Assembly: GCA_964491265.1 (NCBI GenBank)
Contig: CAZBFP010000005.1
Span: 91,280-155,279, forward strand
Reading direction: 5' to 3'
Source of the DNA: JBBAGC01 sp964491265
Lineage (GTDB): Bacteria; Spirochaetota; UBA4802; UBA5550
Length of the DNA stretch: 64,000 nt
Positions 1-8,765 of the stretch are shown here, in pieces. The notes beneath the pieces were generated by a model. It did no database searches. It saw only the letters and a program-made list of their open reading frames with translations, and had not been told where the DNA came from. Both the position numbers and the translations under genes were made by a program. Numbering within the stretch: the stretch's first letter is position 1; each line of letters starts with the position of its first letter.

Positions 1-184
1 TCTTATACCTATAGCTAACAAGCTGGAAGTAAGGGCGCAGGAGGAGGTTCTCATGAAGCTGATAATGATAGAGGGTACCCTGTCAATACAGGCCGGGGAT
101 AACCCCAGGATAGTAAGGGATAAGCTCATCGCTTTCCTTGAGCCTTCCCAGAGAGTGGAAATCACTCAGGAGGTTGGTGATTAG
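1..184 (+). CDS. motA: MotA C-terminal fragment (flagellar stator)
   Basis: The window opens inside a gene. The frame from base 2 reads about 60 residues to a TAG at 182-184, with IPIANKLEVR followed by an EGTLSIQAGDNPRI-type stretch. This is the conserved cytoplasmic tail of MotA, the proton-channel stator subunit that pairs with MotB. The next gene is motB and its GTG overlaps this stop by one base, as in coupled motAB operons. The start lies outside the window. Identity rests on the C-terminal motif and on the neighbour. Confidence 0.88.
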   Translation, partial: LIPIANKLEVRAQEEVLMKLIMIEGTLSIQAGDNPRIVRDKLIAFLEPSQRVEITQEVGD

Positions 185-966
185 TGGCTCTTAAAAAGAA
201 ACAGAAGCAGAAGAAGGGTGCTCCCTTGTGGATGGTGTCATGGAGTGATATGACAACCCTTCTTCTTACATTCTTTATAGTAATGATGAGCTTCGCTGAA
301 ATCGATGGTGAGGACTTTTATCTTGTCCTCAGCTCTTTCAGAGGCTCTCTGGGCATGATGGAAGGGGGATATTCTCTTTCTTCGGGGAAACTCGTTGAAA
401 TGGGGCAGAATATGAAGAATCTCCCCTCTACAACCCAGGGGCGGGCCCTTTCCCTGAAACTGCAAAGGGCGGTTTCTGTATTTAAGCCTGAAATCGAGAC
501 CAAAAAGGTGAGGGTTACAGAGGATGAGCGGGGTCTTGTAATAACCCTTGCCAGTGATTCATTTTTTGACCCCGGGAGCGCGGCTCTTAAAAATGAGATG
601 AAGCCGGTGCTTGCAAAGGTGGGGAACGTGTTGCGGGAAATTCCTAATTTTACACGCATTGAAGGGCATACAGACAGTAATCCTATAAGTGCACCTGGTG
701 CAACAAGGGGATTTTCCACAAACTGGGAACTTTCAGGTGCAAGAGGGATAAATGTATTGAGATACCTCCAGGAGGAGGAGAAGATAAATCCGAAGCAGCT
801 TTCAGCAGTGGCATTTGCTGAACAGAGGCCGCTGGATACTAATAATACCCCGGAGGGGAGAGCCTATAACAGGAGGGTCGATATTGTGATTCTCAGGGAC
901 AGGGTCTATACTCAGGGGAGTGATCCGCGGATAGAGAGGCCTTTGCCTGATGAGGAGTGGCGATAG
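184..966 (+). CDS. motB: MotB flagellar stator protein
   Basis: Stator subunit that anchors MotA to peptidoglycan and carries the channel aspartate. A lysine-rich N-terminus (residues 3-11) leads into one membrane helix with the MotB signature WSDMTTLLLTFF; the aspartate is D22. Residues ~115-245 form an OmpA-like peptidoglycan-binding domain with GHTDSNPI and a C-terminal YNRRVDIVI motif. The GTG start overlaps the motA stop (TAGTG) and an AGGAGG lies 10 bases upstream, so this start is well supported. At 260 residues it is normal for the family. Confidence 0.96.
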   Translation: MALKKKQKQKKGAPLWMVSWSDMTTLLLTFFIVMMSFAEIDGEDFYLVLSSFRGSLGMMEGGYSLSSGKLVEMGQNMKNLPSTTQGRALSLKLQRAVSVFKPEIETKKVRVTEDERGLVITLASDSFFDPGSAALKNEMKPVLAKVGNVLREIPNFTRIEGHTDSNPISAPGATRGFSTNWELSGARGINVLRYLQEEEKINPKQLSAVAFAEQRPLDTNNTPEGRAYNRRVDIVILRDRVYTQGSDPRIERPLPDEEWR

Positions 967-1005
967 TAAATAATACTAACATTTGTGCATGAATGAATAA
1001 ATTAA

Positions 1006-1035
1006 TTGACATGTTATATAAATGTTTGTTATTAT
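1006..1035 (+). promoter_or_regulatory. Possible sigma70-type promoter before fliL
   Basis: In the 130-base gap between motB and fliL there is TTGACA at 1006-1011 and TATTAT at 1030-1035, spaced 18 bases. This could give fliL and the export genes their own promoter inside the motility operon. No sigma28 box (TAAA-N15-GCCGATAA) is visible here. Confidence 0.4.
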
Positions 1036-1096
1036 GTCACATAAGTGTCTGGTTTAAGCGGATTGAATCTGATAAACTATATTAACGGCGGAATCT

Positions 1097-1618
1097 ATGG
1101 GTGATGAAGAAAGAGATGTAATGGAAGATGATGCGCAATCCAGGGGTAGTGAGGAGAGTGCTGATACATCGAAAATTGTAAAAATACTTTTGTATGTGGC
1201 AGGCGGTATTATACTGGTTGTGCTTATGATTGGTATTTCATTTCTTGTTGCCAAAAATGTACAGGAGAGCAGGTATGAGAAGAGCCAGGATATAATAGCG
1301 GCGCCTCCGCCTCCGCCACTGGCAACGTATGAACTTCCTGCTTTTTCAAAGACAACATCTGATGCTGAGCCCCGTTTTATTAAGCTTCAGATTTCTCTGG
1401 CATATGAGCCGAGCCCGGAGCTTAATAATGAGCTTATAAGGCGACGTGACGAGATACAGCATATTGTAAATATTCTTCTTCAGGGGAAAACCTTTGAGGA
1501 TCTGAACTCTGTAAGCGGAGCTTTGATTCTTGGAGAAGAGATAAAGGCCCATATTAATATAAGGCTTATTTCCGGAAAGATAAAAGAGATTTATTTTAAA
1601 GAGTTTGTAGTCAATTAA
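1097..1618 (+). CDS. fliL: FliL flagellar basal-body-associated protein
   Basis: FliL is a single-pass inner-membrane protein next to the stators and supports torque at high load. This 173-residue protein has an acidic cytoplasmic N-terminus, one membrane helix (about residues 28-52), a proline run (APPPPP) and a periplasmic FliL domain containing FIKLQISLAYE and a C-terminal IKEIYFKEFVVN. The final motif is typical of the family, in which the C-terminus is essential. It follows motB and precedes fliY, the usual spirochaetal place. Confidence 0.93.
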   Translation: MGDEERDVMEDDAQSRGSEESADTSKIVKILLYVAGGIILVVLMIGISFLVAKNVQESRYEKSQDIIAAPPPPPLATYELPAFSKTTSDAEPRFIKLQISLAYEPSPELNNELIRRRDEIQHIVNILLQGKTFEDLNSVSGALILGEEIKAHINIRLISGKIKEIYFKEFVVN

Positions 1619-1663
1619 AGCCGGAAATAAGAGAAGTAACAACAGACTGAACTGGAGGGAACT

Positions 1664-2713
1664 ATGGGAGACGGCTCCTTATCACAAGACGAAATTGATG
1701 CTCTGTTACAGGGAGCTGATGATATAACCTCAGGCCCCGATCCCCTTGGGGGAATGGATTTCCCTTCTTCAGGGGGCGGATCATCCTCATTTACACCATC
1801 GGAGCAGGGTAATCTGCGGAATCTGATAAATTCTGCTATTGCACTTGTTGCTCCATCTCTCAGCGGATACCTGGGGGGTAAAAATCTTGTTCTTTCAAAT
1901 CCTGTGGTTGAAGTAAAACCTCAGGAAATGATGAGGAATGATTTTCGCGGGAAGTATGTTCAGGTTTCAATGGACTATACCGGCAGCATTAATGGAAAAA
2001 ATCTTGTAGTCTTTAATTATAATGACGCGGGCGCCATATCCTCACTTATGATGGGCGATGAAAGCGGTTCTGTGCCTGCGGATATTTCAGATGCACATCA
2101 GAGTACAATTCAGGAATTCACAAATCAGTTTATTTCCTCCATGGCTACCCAGTTTGGTAATAAAATAGGGGGAACCGTTAATACAACCCCTGCTGTAGTA
2201 TCTGTGGCAGGGAGCGGCGGCGAACTTCAGCTTCCTTTCGGGGAGATTGTAAAAGTTACCTATGACATCATAATTGACGGAGTAATGAATTCAAAACTCT
2301 TTCATATTATGGACAGCAGCATAGCGTCAACACTGGGTCGCGGTGCAGGGGGGCAGTCTTCATCTCAGCAGCAGCACCAGGGGGGACCTCAGGCGCAGAT
2401 AAGTTCAGTAAGATTTCCCCAGATGGGTGAAAGTATAACAACCGGCGGCTATGGTGATATAAGTCTTCTTCTTGACGTAGAGATGACCATGACTGTTGAG
2501 CTGGGAAGGACTTCAAAGCTTGTTAAGGATATATTAGGCCTTGGAGAGGGATCTATAATCGAACTTGACAAGCTGGCAGGTGAGCCTGTTGATCTTCTTG
2601 TAAACGGGAAGCTTATTGCTAAAGGGGAAGTTGTTGTAATTGATGAAAATTTCGGTGTTCGTGTAACTGATATTGTAAGTCAGGATGAAAGGTTCAGGAC
2701 AGTCCATAAGTAG
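1664..2713 (+). CDS. fliY: FliY: FliN-type switch protein with CheC-like domain
   Basis: Switch-complex protein at the cytoplasmic face of the motor. Residues 6-16 (LSQDEIDALLQ) form the CheY-binding peptide shared by FliM and FliY. The middle region is CheC-like and has one intact phosphatase motif, S147-x3-E151-x2-N154, with a proline at 176; the equivalent first motif (S46/N50/N53) lacks its glutamate. Residues ~265-345 are a SpoA/FliN domain (LLLDVEMTMTVELGRT to GVRVTDIVS), preceded by a Gln/Ser/Gly linker. The protein could both bind and dephosphorylate CheY-P. It starts after a GGAGGG ribosome site. No fliM lies between it and fliL. It is not FliM, because the FliM-specific N-terminal and middle segments are absent. 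Confidence 0.9.
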   Translation: MGDGSLSQDEIDALLQGADDITSGPDPLGGMDFPSSGGGSSSFTPSEQGNLRNLINSAIALVAPSLSGYLGGKNLVLSNPVVEVKPQEMMRNDFRGKYVQVSMDYTGSINGKNLVVFNYNDAGAISSLMMGDESGSVPADISDAHQSTIQEFTNQFISSMATQFGNKIGGTVNTTPAVVSVAGSGGELQLPFGEIVKVTYDIIIDGVMNSKLFHIMDSSIASTLGRGAGGQSSSQQQHQGGPQAQISSVRFPQMGESITTGGYGDISLLLDVEMTMTVELGRTSKLVKDILGLGEGSIIELDKLAGEPVDLLVNGKLIAKGEVVVIDENFGVRVTDIVSQDERFRTVHK

Positions 2714-2881
2714 CAGGTATGGTTTTAAATGCAGTGTGACTGCTAAATGTGCAGGTTTCGGCTTTTAAGGTTGAATTATTAAAAGCCGGAAGTATAATTG
2801 AGAAGCCTTATCCGGTCCTGATACGGATAGGGGAATTCAGGTAAATAAAAGGTTGAGGATTTTTTTTTAACATAAAAAATT

Positions 2882-3628
2882 ATGAGACATAATAACACAT
2901 TATCTTTTCGGAAGAAATACCCTTTTACCATGAGAATTATTTTTATATTTTTTGTGGCGCTCTTTTATTGTTCGGCTCCTTATGCGGATTCTTTTTATCT
3001 TTATGGTGACAATGAACAGCAGCAGACAGAAAAAAGCAGTGATTCGAAAGGAGACATAACGCAGGGGAAGCCTGAAGAAGCTGAAAAGGTTCCGGGGCAG
3101 GGTTTTGAAGAAGAGGATTTCAGGCCCAGGGTTGAAGAGGAATCTTACGGCTGGCTTATGATGAAGACAATTTTTGTACTGGGTCTTCTTGCAATGGGAT
3201 TTTACATGTTTTTACGTTTTATTCAGCAGAAATCGGGGATTCAGCTTACAGGACAGAGTGTTGTTCAGGTTTTATCTGTTGTGCCTCTCGGCCCGGGGAA
3301 AACGCTTCATGTTGTGGATATGGCAGGTAAGGTTTTTTTGCTTGGAGTCTCTGATAATAATATCAATCTTCTTACTGAAATAAAAGAGAGGGATGAGATT
3401 GACCGGATACGTCTTTTAAGCTCAACATCCTCACCGCTTCAGGGGAAGGGGTTCCAGGATATTGTTATGGATCAGATAGGGAAAGCTGTCACCTTTATTA
3501 ACCGGAAGAGAGATAAAAAAGGTAAGATCTATTCGATGGAGGAGATGTCTGAGGATGAAATGGATGTAACTTATCTTAATAATCAGAAAAACAGACTTAA
3601 GAAAATGAACGGGAATCATGAAGATTAA
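2882..3628 (+). CDS. fliO: FliO/FliZ flagellar export assembly protein
   Basis: FliO helps assemble the FliP export-gate ring. The 248-residue protein has a signal-like hydrophobic stretch (MRIIFIFFVALF), an acidic Gln/Glu-rich periplasmic segment, one membrane helix at ~90-112 (FVLGLLAMGFYMFL) and a FliO cytoplasmic domain with VVQVLSVVPLGPGKTLHVVDM. The first ATG has no good ribosome site. An in-frame ATG at 2930, directly before the hydrophobic stretch, is an equally good start. It overlaps fliP by 11 bases, indicating tight coupling. Confidence 0.85.
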   Translation: MRHNNTLSFRKKYPFTMRIIFIFFVALFYCSAPYADSFYLYGDNEQQQTEKSSDSKGDITQGKPEEAEKVPGQGFEEEDFRPRVEEESYGWLMMKTIFVLGLLAMGFYMFLRFIQQKSGIQLTGQSVVQVLSVVPLGPGKTLHVVDMAGKVFLLGVSDNNINLLTEIKERDEIDRIRLLSSTSSPLQGKGFQDIVMDQIGKAVTFINRKRDKKGKIYSMEEMSEDEMDVTYLNNQKNRLKKMNGNHED

Positions 3629-4388
3629 ATATACAATATATGCCCTGACAGCGATTTTTTTAGCTGTTCCGGCTATGCTTCTGGCTCAGGATGCGGGCGG
3701 GGTTAGGATGCCTATCCCCAAAATTGCATTTGATATTTCTGAGGCCACAAGCCCTAAAGATGTGGCTTTAAGTCTGCAGATGCTATTTCTTCTGTCGATT
3801 CTCACACTGGCTCCTTCAATTATACTTATGACAACCGCCTTTACCAGGGTGGTAATTGTTCTTGATTTTGTTAAAAGGGCCCTGTCGCTGCAGCAGATGC
3901 CCCCAACACAGGTGATAGTGGGCCTTTCACTGTTTTTAACCTTTTTCATCATGGCCCCCACCCTGACAGAGATGAATGATAAAGCGCTGCAGCCTTATCT
4001 TGAGGGTAAAATTTCCAATCAGCAGTTTTATGACCGGGGGATTGAGCCTCTGAGGGAATTTATGTTTAAGCAGACCCGAGAGAAAGATATAGCCCTGTTT
4101 ATCAAACTTTCAAATATTGATAAGCCCAACAATAAAAACGATGTTCCAACATACTGTCTTATTCCGGCCTTTATGATAAGTGAGCTGAGGATAGCTTTTG
4201 AAATAGGTATATTTTTATTTCTTCCTTTCATTGTTATTGATATGGTTATTGCAAGTGCCCTTATGGCCATGGGTATGATTATGCTTCCCCCTGTAATGAT
4301 TTCACTCCCCTTTAAGCTTATTCTCTTTGTACTTGTTGACGGGTGGAATCTGCTGGTTTACGAGCTGGTCAAGTCTTTCAGGATGTGA
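3618..4388 (+). CDS. fliP: FliP flagellar export gate protein
   Basis: Core subunit of the FliPQR export channel. After an N-terminal signal peptide (ALTAIFLAVPAMLLAQ) the protein has four membrane segments and the family signatures TTAFTRVVIVLDF, NDVPTYCLIPAFMISELR and the C-terminal LPPVMISLPFKLILFVLVDGW. The length of 256 residues is usual. It starts inside the end of fliO and is 12 bases from fliQ. Confidence 0.97.
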   Translation: MKIKYTIYALTAIFLAVPAMLLAQDAGGVRMPIPKIAFDISEATSPKDVALSLQMLFLLSILTLAPSIILMTTAFTRVVIVLDFVKRALSLQQMPPTQVIVGLSLFLTFFIMAPTLTEMNDKALQPYLEGKISNQQFYDRGIEPLREFMFKQTREKDIALFIKLSNIDKPNNKNDVPTYCLIPAFMISELRIAFEIGIFLFLPFIVIDMVIASALMAMGMIMLPPVMISLPFKLILFVLVDGWNLLVYELVKSFRM

Positions 4389-4400
4389 CGGAGAAGTGAT

Positions 4401-4673
4401 ATGACAGATATAATGGTAATTAAGCTTTTAAGGGAGGCGCTGCTTATTACACTTGTTGTTGCAGCTCCGGTTCTCGGTATCGGCATGTTTGTGGGCCTGA
4501 TAGTTTCAATTATTCAGACTACAACATCTATTCAGGAGCAGACCCTGACATTTGTCCCGAAGATAATAGCGATATTTATGGCCATTATCTTTTTCGGGCC
4601 ATGGATGATTCATATGCTGGTAAATTATACGGTTAACCTTTTTATGCTCATTGAAAAAATCGGAGTAGGGTAA
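4401..4673 (+). CDS. fliQ: FliQ flagellar export gate protein
   Basis: Small two-helix export-gate subunit (90 residues). The motif SIIQTTTSIQEQTLTFVPKI between the helices is the FliQ hallmark. It is preceded by a GGAG ribosome site and lies between fliP and fliR, as in almost all flagellar operons. Confidence 0.96.
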   Translation: MTDIMVIKLLREALLITLVVAAPVLGIGMFVGLIVSIIQTTTSIQEQTLTFVPKIIAIFMAIIFFGPWMIHMLVNYTVNLFMLIEKIGVG

Positions 4674-4680
4674 AAGGTAT

Positions 4681-5460
4681 ATGCAGTATTTTGTTAATAA
4701 TTTTCAGGCTTTTCTCCTTATATTTATAAGGGTAAATGCCATGATAATGATAGCCCCATTTTTTTCAAGTGGGGTTATTCCGTTTCGAATGAAAGCGCTT
4801 TTGTCTTTTCTCATAAGTATAGTCATTTTCCCTGTTGTCCCTGCTGCTGTTTTGAAGATACCCGATTCAATGGGGTATTATTACCTCCTTGTGATTCAGC
4901 AGGTAATAATAGGGGTTCTTATAGGGTTTCTGATATCAATAATCTTTACAGCTTTCCAGTTATCAGGACAGTATTTTGCTGTGCAGATAGGGTTTGGTAT
5001 AAATGAAGTTCTTGATCCCATGGCGCAGGTTTCGGTTCCGCTAATAGGGCAATTGAAGAATATGATAGGGATACTTATTTTTCTCGCAATAAGCGGACAT
5101 CACTTTATGATTGAAGCTGTTTTCAGGTCATTTGAGCTGGCACCGCTTTTCGGGATAAGTAAAGCGGCAACAGGGGGGATAATGCAGATATTAATCCATT
5201 CCTTTTCCGGAATGTTTATAATAGCTCTCAAGATTGCAATGCCTGTTGTTGCTACAATTTTTTTAGTTACTGTAAGTATGGGGGTACTTGCAAAGGTGGC
5301 GCCGCAGATGAATATAATGATGCTTGGATTCCCATTTAAAATTATTGTGGCCTTTATGATCCTTGTTCTTGCGTCACCTCTAATTGTCAGAATTATGCGC
5401 GTGGCTCTCGAAAGGGGCTTTGAATTATTAACCGGGATGTTGCGGAACTGGCCCACATGA
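4681..5460 (+). CDS. fliR: FliR flagellar export gate protein
   Basis: Third channel component of the export gate. The 259-residue protein has about six membrane helices, an N-terminal LIFIRVNAMIMIAPFF segment, the family motif GFGINEVLDPMAQVSVPLIGQL and a C-terminal MNIMMLGFPFKI. Its stop overlaps the flhB start (ATGA). Confidence 0.96.
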   Translation: MQYFVNNFQAFLLIFIRVNAMIMIAPFFSSGVIPFRMKALLSFLISIVIFPVVPAAVLKIPDSMGYYYLLVIQQVIIGVLIGFLISIIFTAFQLSGQYFAVQIGFGINEVLDPMAQVSVPLIGQLKNMIGILIFLAISGHHFMIEAVFRSFELAPLFGISKAATGGIMQILIHSFSGMFIIALKIAMPVVATIFLVTVSMGVLAKVAPQMNIMMLGFPFKIIVAFMILVLASPLIVRIMRVALERGFELLTGMLRNWPT

Positions 5461-6608
5461 AAGAGCGGGATAACATATTTTTCCCCTGCTTCTATGAAGA
5501 TCCTGAAATTTTCAGGTTAGATCTTCAGCTTTTTGCTGCAGAAGATGACGGCAGAACAGAAGAGCCGACTGAAAAGAAACTGAGGGAGGCCCGTGAAAAG
5601 GGGCAGGTGGCTAAAACCCAGGAACTGCCCCAGGCAGTGGTTGTAATTGTGGGATGCCTGGTTATCTTTATTTTCAGTTCATGGATATATGATTCTTTAG
5701 CAGGAATAACCAGGCATTATCTTACCGGTTTTGCCGGGAAAGAGATAACAATGCGTAATATTCGCTTTGAATTTTTTATGCTCATTTTTGAAAGCGCTAA
5801 AATATTACTCCCTGTATTTGCTGCGGTTTTTTTCAGCGCAATTGCAGCGGAGGCTTCACAGGTGGGATTTCAGATGTCGCCATTGAAGTTTGACTGGAAT
5901 AAAATAAAGCTGGGACCTGCAGAGATGATGAAAAAGATATTTTTCTCTAAGCAGGTTGCAATGAATCTTTTCAAATCTCTTTTTAAGGTAATTGCAATCG
6001 GTTTTGTTTCATATCTTATAATCTCTGCTGACTTTGAAGATATGATGAGAACACCCGATATTTCAATTCAGATGGCAGTTAAAATTGTCATGTTTTCAGC
6101 CCTGAAGATTGTGGTATGGAGCTCTGTGCTTCTCCTGGTTCTTTCCATACCGGATTATTTTTTTCAGAAGCATGAATTTATAGAATCATTAAAGATGAAG
6201 AAACAGGAAGTGAAAGAGGAATTAAAGGAAACAATGGGTGACCCTTATATAAGGGCAAGAATGAGGGAGATGCAGCGGGAAATCGCAATGAGGAATATGA
6301 TTAGTGAGGTCCCGAAAGCTGATGTAATTGTCACAAATCCGACTCACTTTGCCATTGCCCTGAAATATGATAATGATGTAATGGATGCACCGGTAGTTGT
6401 GGCAAAGGGTGTTGACAGTATGGCATTGAAGATAAGAGAAGTGGCCAGGCAGCATTCTATAGAAATGATTGAAAATAAGCCTCTGGCGAGAGAATTGTAT
6501 TACCGTCTCGACGTGGGGGAGATGATTCCTGAAGAGCTCTTTAAAGCGGTTTCTTTTGTTTACGCCGAGCTTTATAAAAGGGATAAAAAACTGAAAAAGG
6601 TAGTGTAG
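5457..6608 (+). CDS. flhB: FlhB export switch protein
   Basis: FlhB sets substrate order (rod/hook, then filament) and is self-cleaved between Asn and Pro of an NPTH site, seen here at ~294-297. Four membrane helices precede the cytoplasmic domain. RTEEPTEKKLREAREKGQVAKT near residue 35 is the conserved start of the family; a ~28-residue leader (FRLDLQLFA) lies before it, an extension known in spirochaetal and Gram-positive FlhB. It starts on the fliR stop (ATGA). Confidence 0.97.
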   Translation: MKERDNIFFPCFYEDPEIFRLDLQLFAAEDDGRTEEPTEKKLREAREKGQVAKTQELPQAVVVIVGCLVIFIFSSWIYDSLAGITRHYLTGFAGKEITMRNIRFEFFMLIFESAKILLPVFAAVFFSAIAAEASQVGFQMSPLKFDWNKIKLGPAEMMKKIFFSKQVAMNLFKSLFKVIAIGFVSYLIISADFEDMMRTPDISIQMAVKIVMFSALKIVVWSSVLLLVLSIPDYFFQKHEFIESLKMKKQEVKEELKETMGDPYIRARMREMQREIAMRNMISEVPKADVIVTNPTHFAIALKYDNDVMDAPVVVAKGVDSMALKIREVARQHSIEMIENKPLARELYYRLDVGEMIPEELFKAVSFVYAELYKRDKKLKKVV

Positions 6609-6623
6609 GAAAGGAGTATATTG

Positions 6624-8714
6624 ATGGCGACTGGACTTTCCCTGACACCGGGTCAGAGGGCGTGGATGCAGAAAACCGATTTTCTCATGGGGATCGGTGT
6701 TATTTCTGTTGTAATGATGCTTATCATTCCTCTGCCCACTTTTCTTCTCGATCTACTTATGGCAGTGAGTATAATGATCGGTCTGCTGATTCTTATGATT
6801 GTTATGTTTGTTCACCGTTCATTCGATTTTTCTGTTTTTCCCTCCCTGCTTCTGGTTTCAACAGTATTCCGACTTGCGCTGAATGTATCATCAACACGTC
6901 TTATCCTCCTTGAAGGGGCTGCTTTTGACGGTAAAATAGTCAAGACCTTCGGTAATTTTGTTGTGGGGGGGAATTATGTAGTCGGTTTTATTATATTTAT
7001 AATTCTGGTGGCAGTTCAGTTTATAGTTATAACAAAAGGTGCAACAAGAACAGCGGAAGTTGCAGCAAGATTTACTCTTGATGCAATGCCTGGCAAGCAG
7101 ATGAGTATAGATTCCGATCTATCCAATGGCCTCATCACAGAGGTTGAGGCTAAAACAAGACGTGAAGAGATCAGGAAAGAAGCCGATTTTTACGGAGCCA
7201 TGGATGGTGCATCAAAATTTGTTCAGGGTGATGTAAAAGTCAGCATTGTAATTACTTTTATAAATATTATTGGCGGATTTATTGTAGGGATGGTCCAGAG
7301 GGGTGAGCCTTTTGAAGTGGCTCTTCGTACATATACACTTTTAAGTATAGGTGACGGCCTTGTAAGTCAGATACCATCTCTCCTTATAACTACAGCAACT
7401 GGTATTATTGTAACCAGGGCAGTATCGAACGAGAATCTGGGGGATCAGCTTTCTAAACAGCTCAGTTCCCAGCCCCGGGCCCTTTATATTACAGCGGGAG
7501 CCCTTGGTGCATCTATACTTATTCCCGGTTTCCCGAAAATCCCTCTTATTTTTCTTTCTGCCGGGATGGCATCAATGGCTTATTTTCTCACTCAGGCTCA
7601 GGAGGAGGAGAAAGAGCATATGGCATTAGAGGCCAGGGAGGCTTCTGTTAAAGATACAAAACCTGAATCGGTTTTACCCCTTATACAGGTGGATCCCCTG
7701 GAAGTTGAAATCGGGTATAATCTTATCCCCCTTGTTGATCCGGAGCAGGGGGGGACACTTCTGGACAGGATTACAAATATAAGGCGGAGAAGCGCCCTGG
7801 ATATGGGACTTATTGTTCCACCAATCAGGATCAGGGATAATATGGAGCTTGAACCTGAAATGTATTCCATTCTTATAAAAGGGGTGGAGGTTGCCATGGG
7901 GGTGCTTCAGGTGGGCAAGCTTATGGCTATGGATTCCGGTGATATAAGAGAGAAAATTGAAGGACTGGAGTTTATTGAGCCGGTTTTTAATTTAAGCGCC
8001 ATCTGGATAGAACCGGATAACAGGGATCTTGCAGAAAGCAGGGGATATACAGTTGTGGATTGTCCCACAATTGTGGCAACCCATCTTACAGAAATAATAA
8101 AGAGACATGCAGATGAAATTCTGGGCAGAGAAGAGGTCCAGAAACTGATAAATAATATTAAAAATGATTATCCCGCAGTAGTGAAAGAGATTGATGAGAA
8201 GATGAAACTTGGCGAGATGCAGAAAGTTCTCCAGAATCTTCTCCGGGAGCGTGTTTCCATCAGAAATATGGTCACTATTCTTGAAACTCTTGCCACATAT
8301 TCAGAGTATACCCGGGATGCAGGGATTTTAACTGAATATGTACGTTCAGCTCTATCCAGGCAGATTACCGGGGGTTATCTGGCAGAGGATAATGTGCTTT
8401 CTGTTATTACAGTTGACCCGGAAATAGAAGCTGTTATACGCGAATCAATTCATGAAGATCCGGTTGAAGGGCGTGTTGCAGGCATGGATCCTGATACACA
8501 TAGTGCGGTTATCGGGTCACTCCTTGATGCTTACCAGAGAGCAAGCAAGATGGGGTTTACCCCCGTATTTCTTGTCTCTCCACAGATCAGGAGTGTAACC
8601 TTTACTCTTCTTGAAAGGGAGGTGCAGGGGCCGGTGGTGCTTGCATATAATGAAATAAGTAAAAATGTAAAAGTAAACGTAATTGTGTCAGCCCTTGTTC
8701 CAAGTGCTGCATAA
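6624..8714 (+). CDS. flhA: FlhA flagellar export protein
   Basis: Large export-apparatus protein that docks substrates and uses the proton gradient. The N-terminal half has about eight membrane helices. The FHIPEP signature region reads FRLALNVSSTRLIL, ARFTLDAMPGKQMSIDSDL and GAMDGASKFVQGD. The cytoplasmic half carries PLEVEIGYNLIPLVD and RNMVTILETLATYS. The ATG at 6624 is preferred over the adjacent TTG at 6621 because AAAGGAG lies seven bases upstream. Length about 696, as expected. Confidence 0.97.
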   Translation: MATGLSLTPGQRAWMQKTDFLMGIGVISVVMMLIIPLPTFLLDLLMAVSIMIGLLILMIVMFVHRSFDFSVFPSLLLVSTVFRLALNVSSTRLILLEGAAFDGKIVKTFGNFVVGGNYVVGFIIFIILVAVQFIVITKGATRTAEVAARFTLDAMPGKQMSIDSDLSNGLITEVEAKTRREEIRKEADFYGAMDGASKFVQGDVKVSIVITFINIIGGFIVGMVQRGEPFEVALRTYTLLSIGDGLVSQIPSLLITTATGIIVTRAVSNENLGDQLSKQLSSQPRALYITAGALGASILIPGFPKIPLIFLSAGMASMAYFLTQAQEEEKEHMALEAREASVKDTKPESVLPLIQVDPLEVEIGYNLIPLVDPEQGGTLLDRITNIRRRSALDMGLIVPPIRIRDNMELEPEMYSILIKGVEVAMGVLQVGKLMAMDSGDIREKIEGLEFIEPVFNLSAIWIEPDNRDLAESRGYTVVDCPTIVATHLTEIIKRHADEILGREEVQKLINNIKNDYPAVVKEIDEKMKLGEMQKVLQNLLRERVSIRNMVTILETLATYSEYTRDAGILTEYVRSALSRQITGGYLAEDNVLSVITVDPEIEAVIRESIHEDPVEGRVAGMDPDTHSAVIGSLLDAYQRASKMGFTPVFLVSPQIRSVTFTLLEREVQGPVVLAYNEISKNVKVNVIVSALVPSAA

Positions 8715-8765
8715 ACTGATGTATCGGATATTATTATTTAACAAATAAATCTCAGGAGATTGGAA

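Noticed and set aside
1664..2713. Calling this gene fliM
   Set aside because: The N-terminal LSQDEIDALL also occurs in FliM, but the protein has a CheC-type phosphatase motif and lacks the FliM N-terminal region after the peptide, so FliY fits better.
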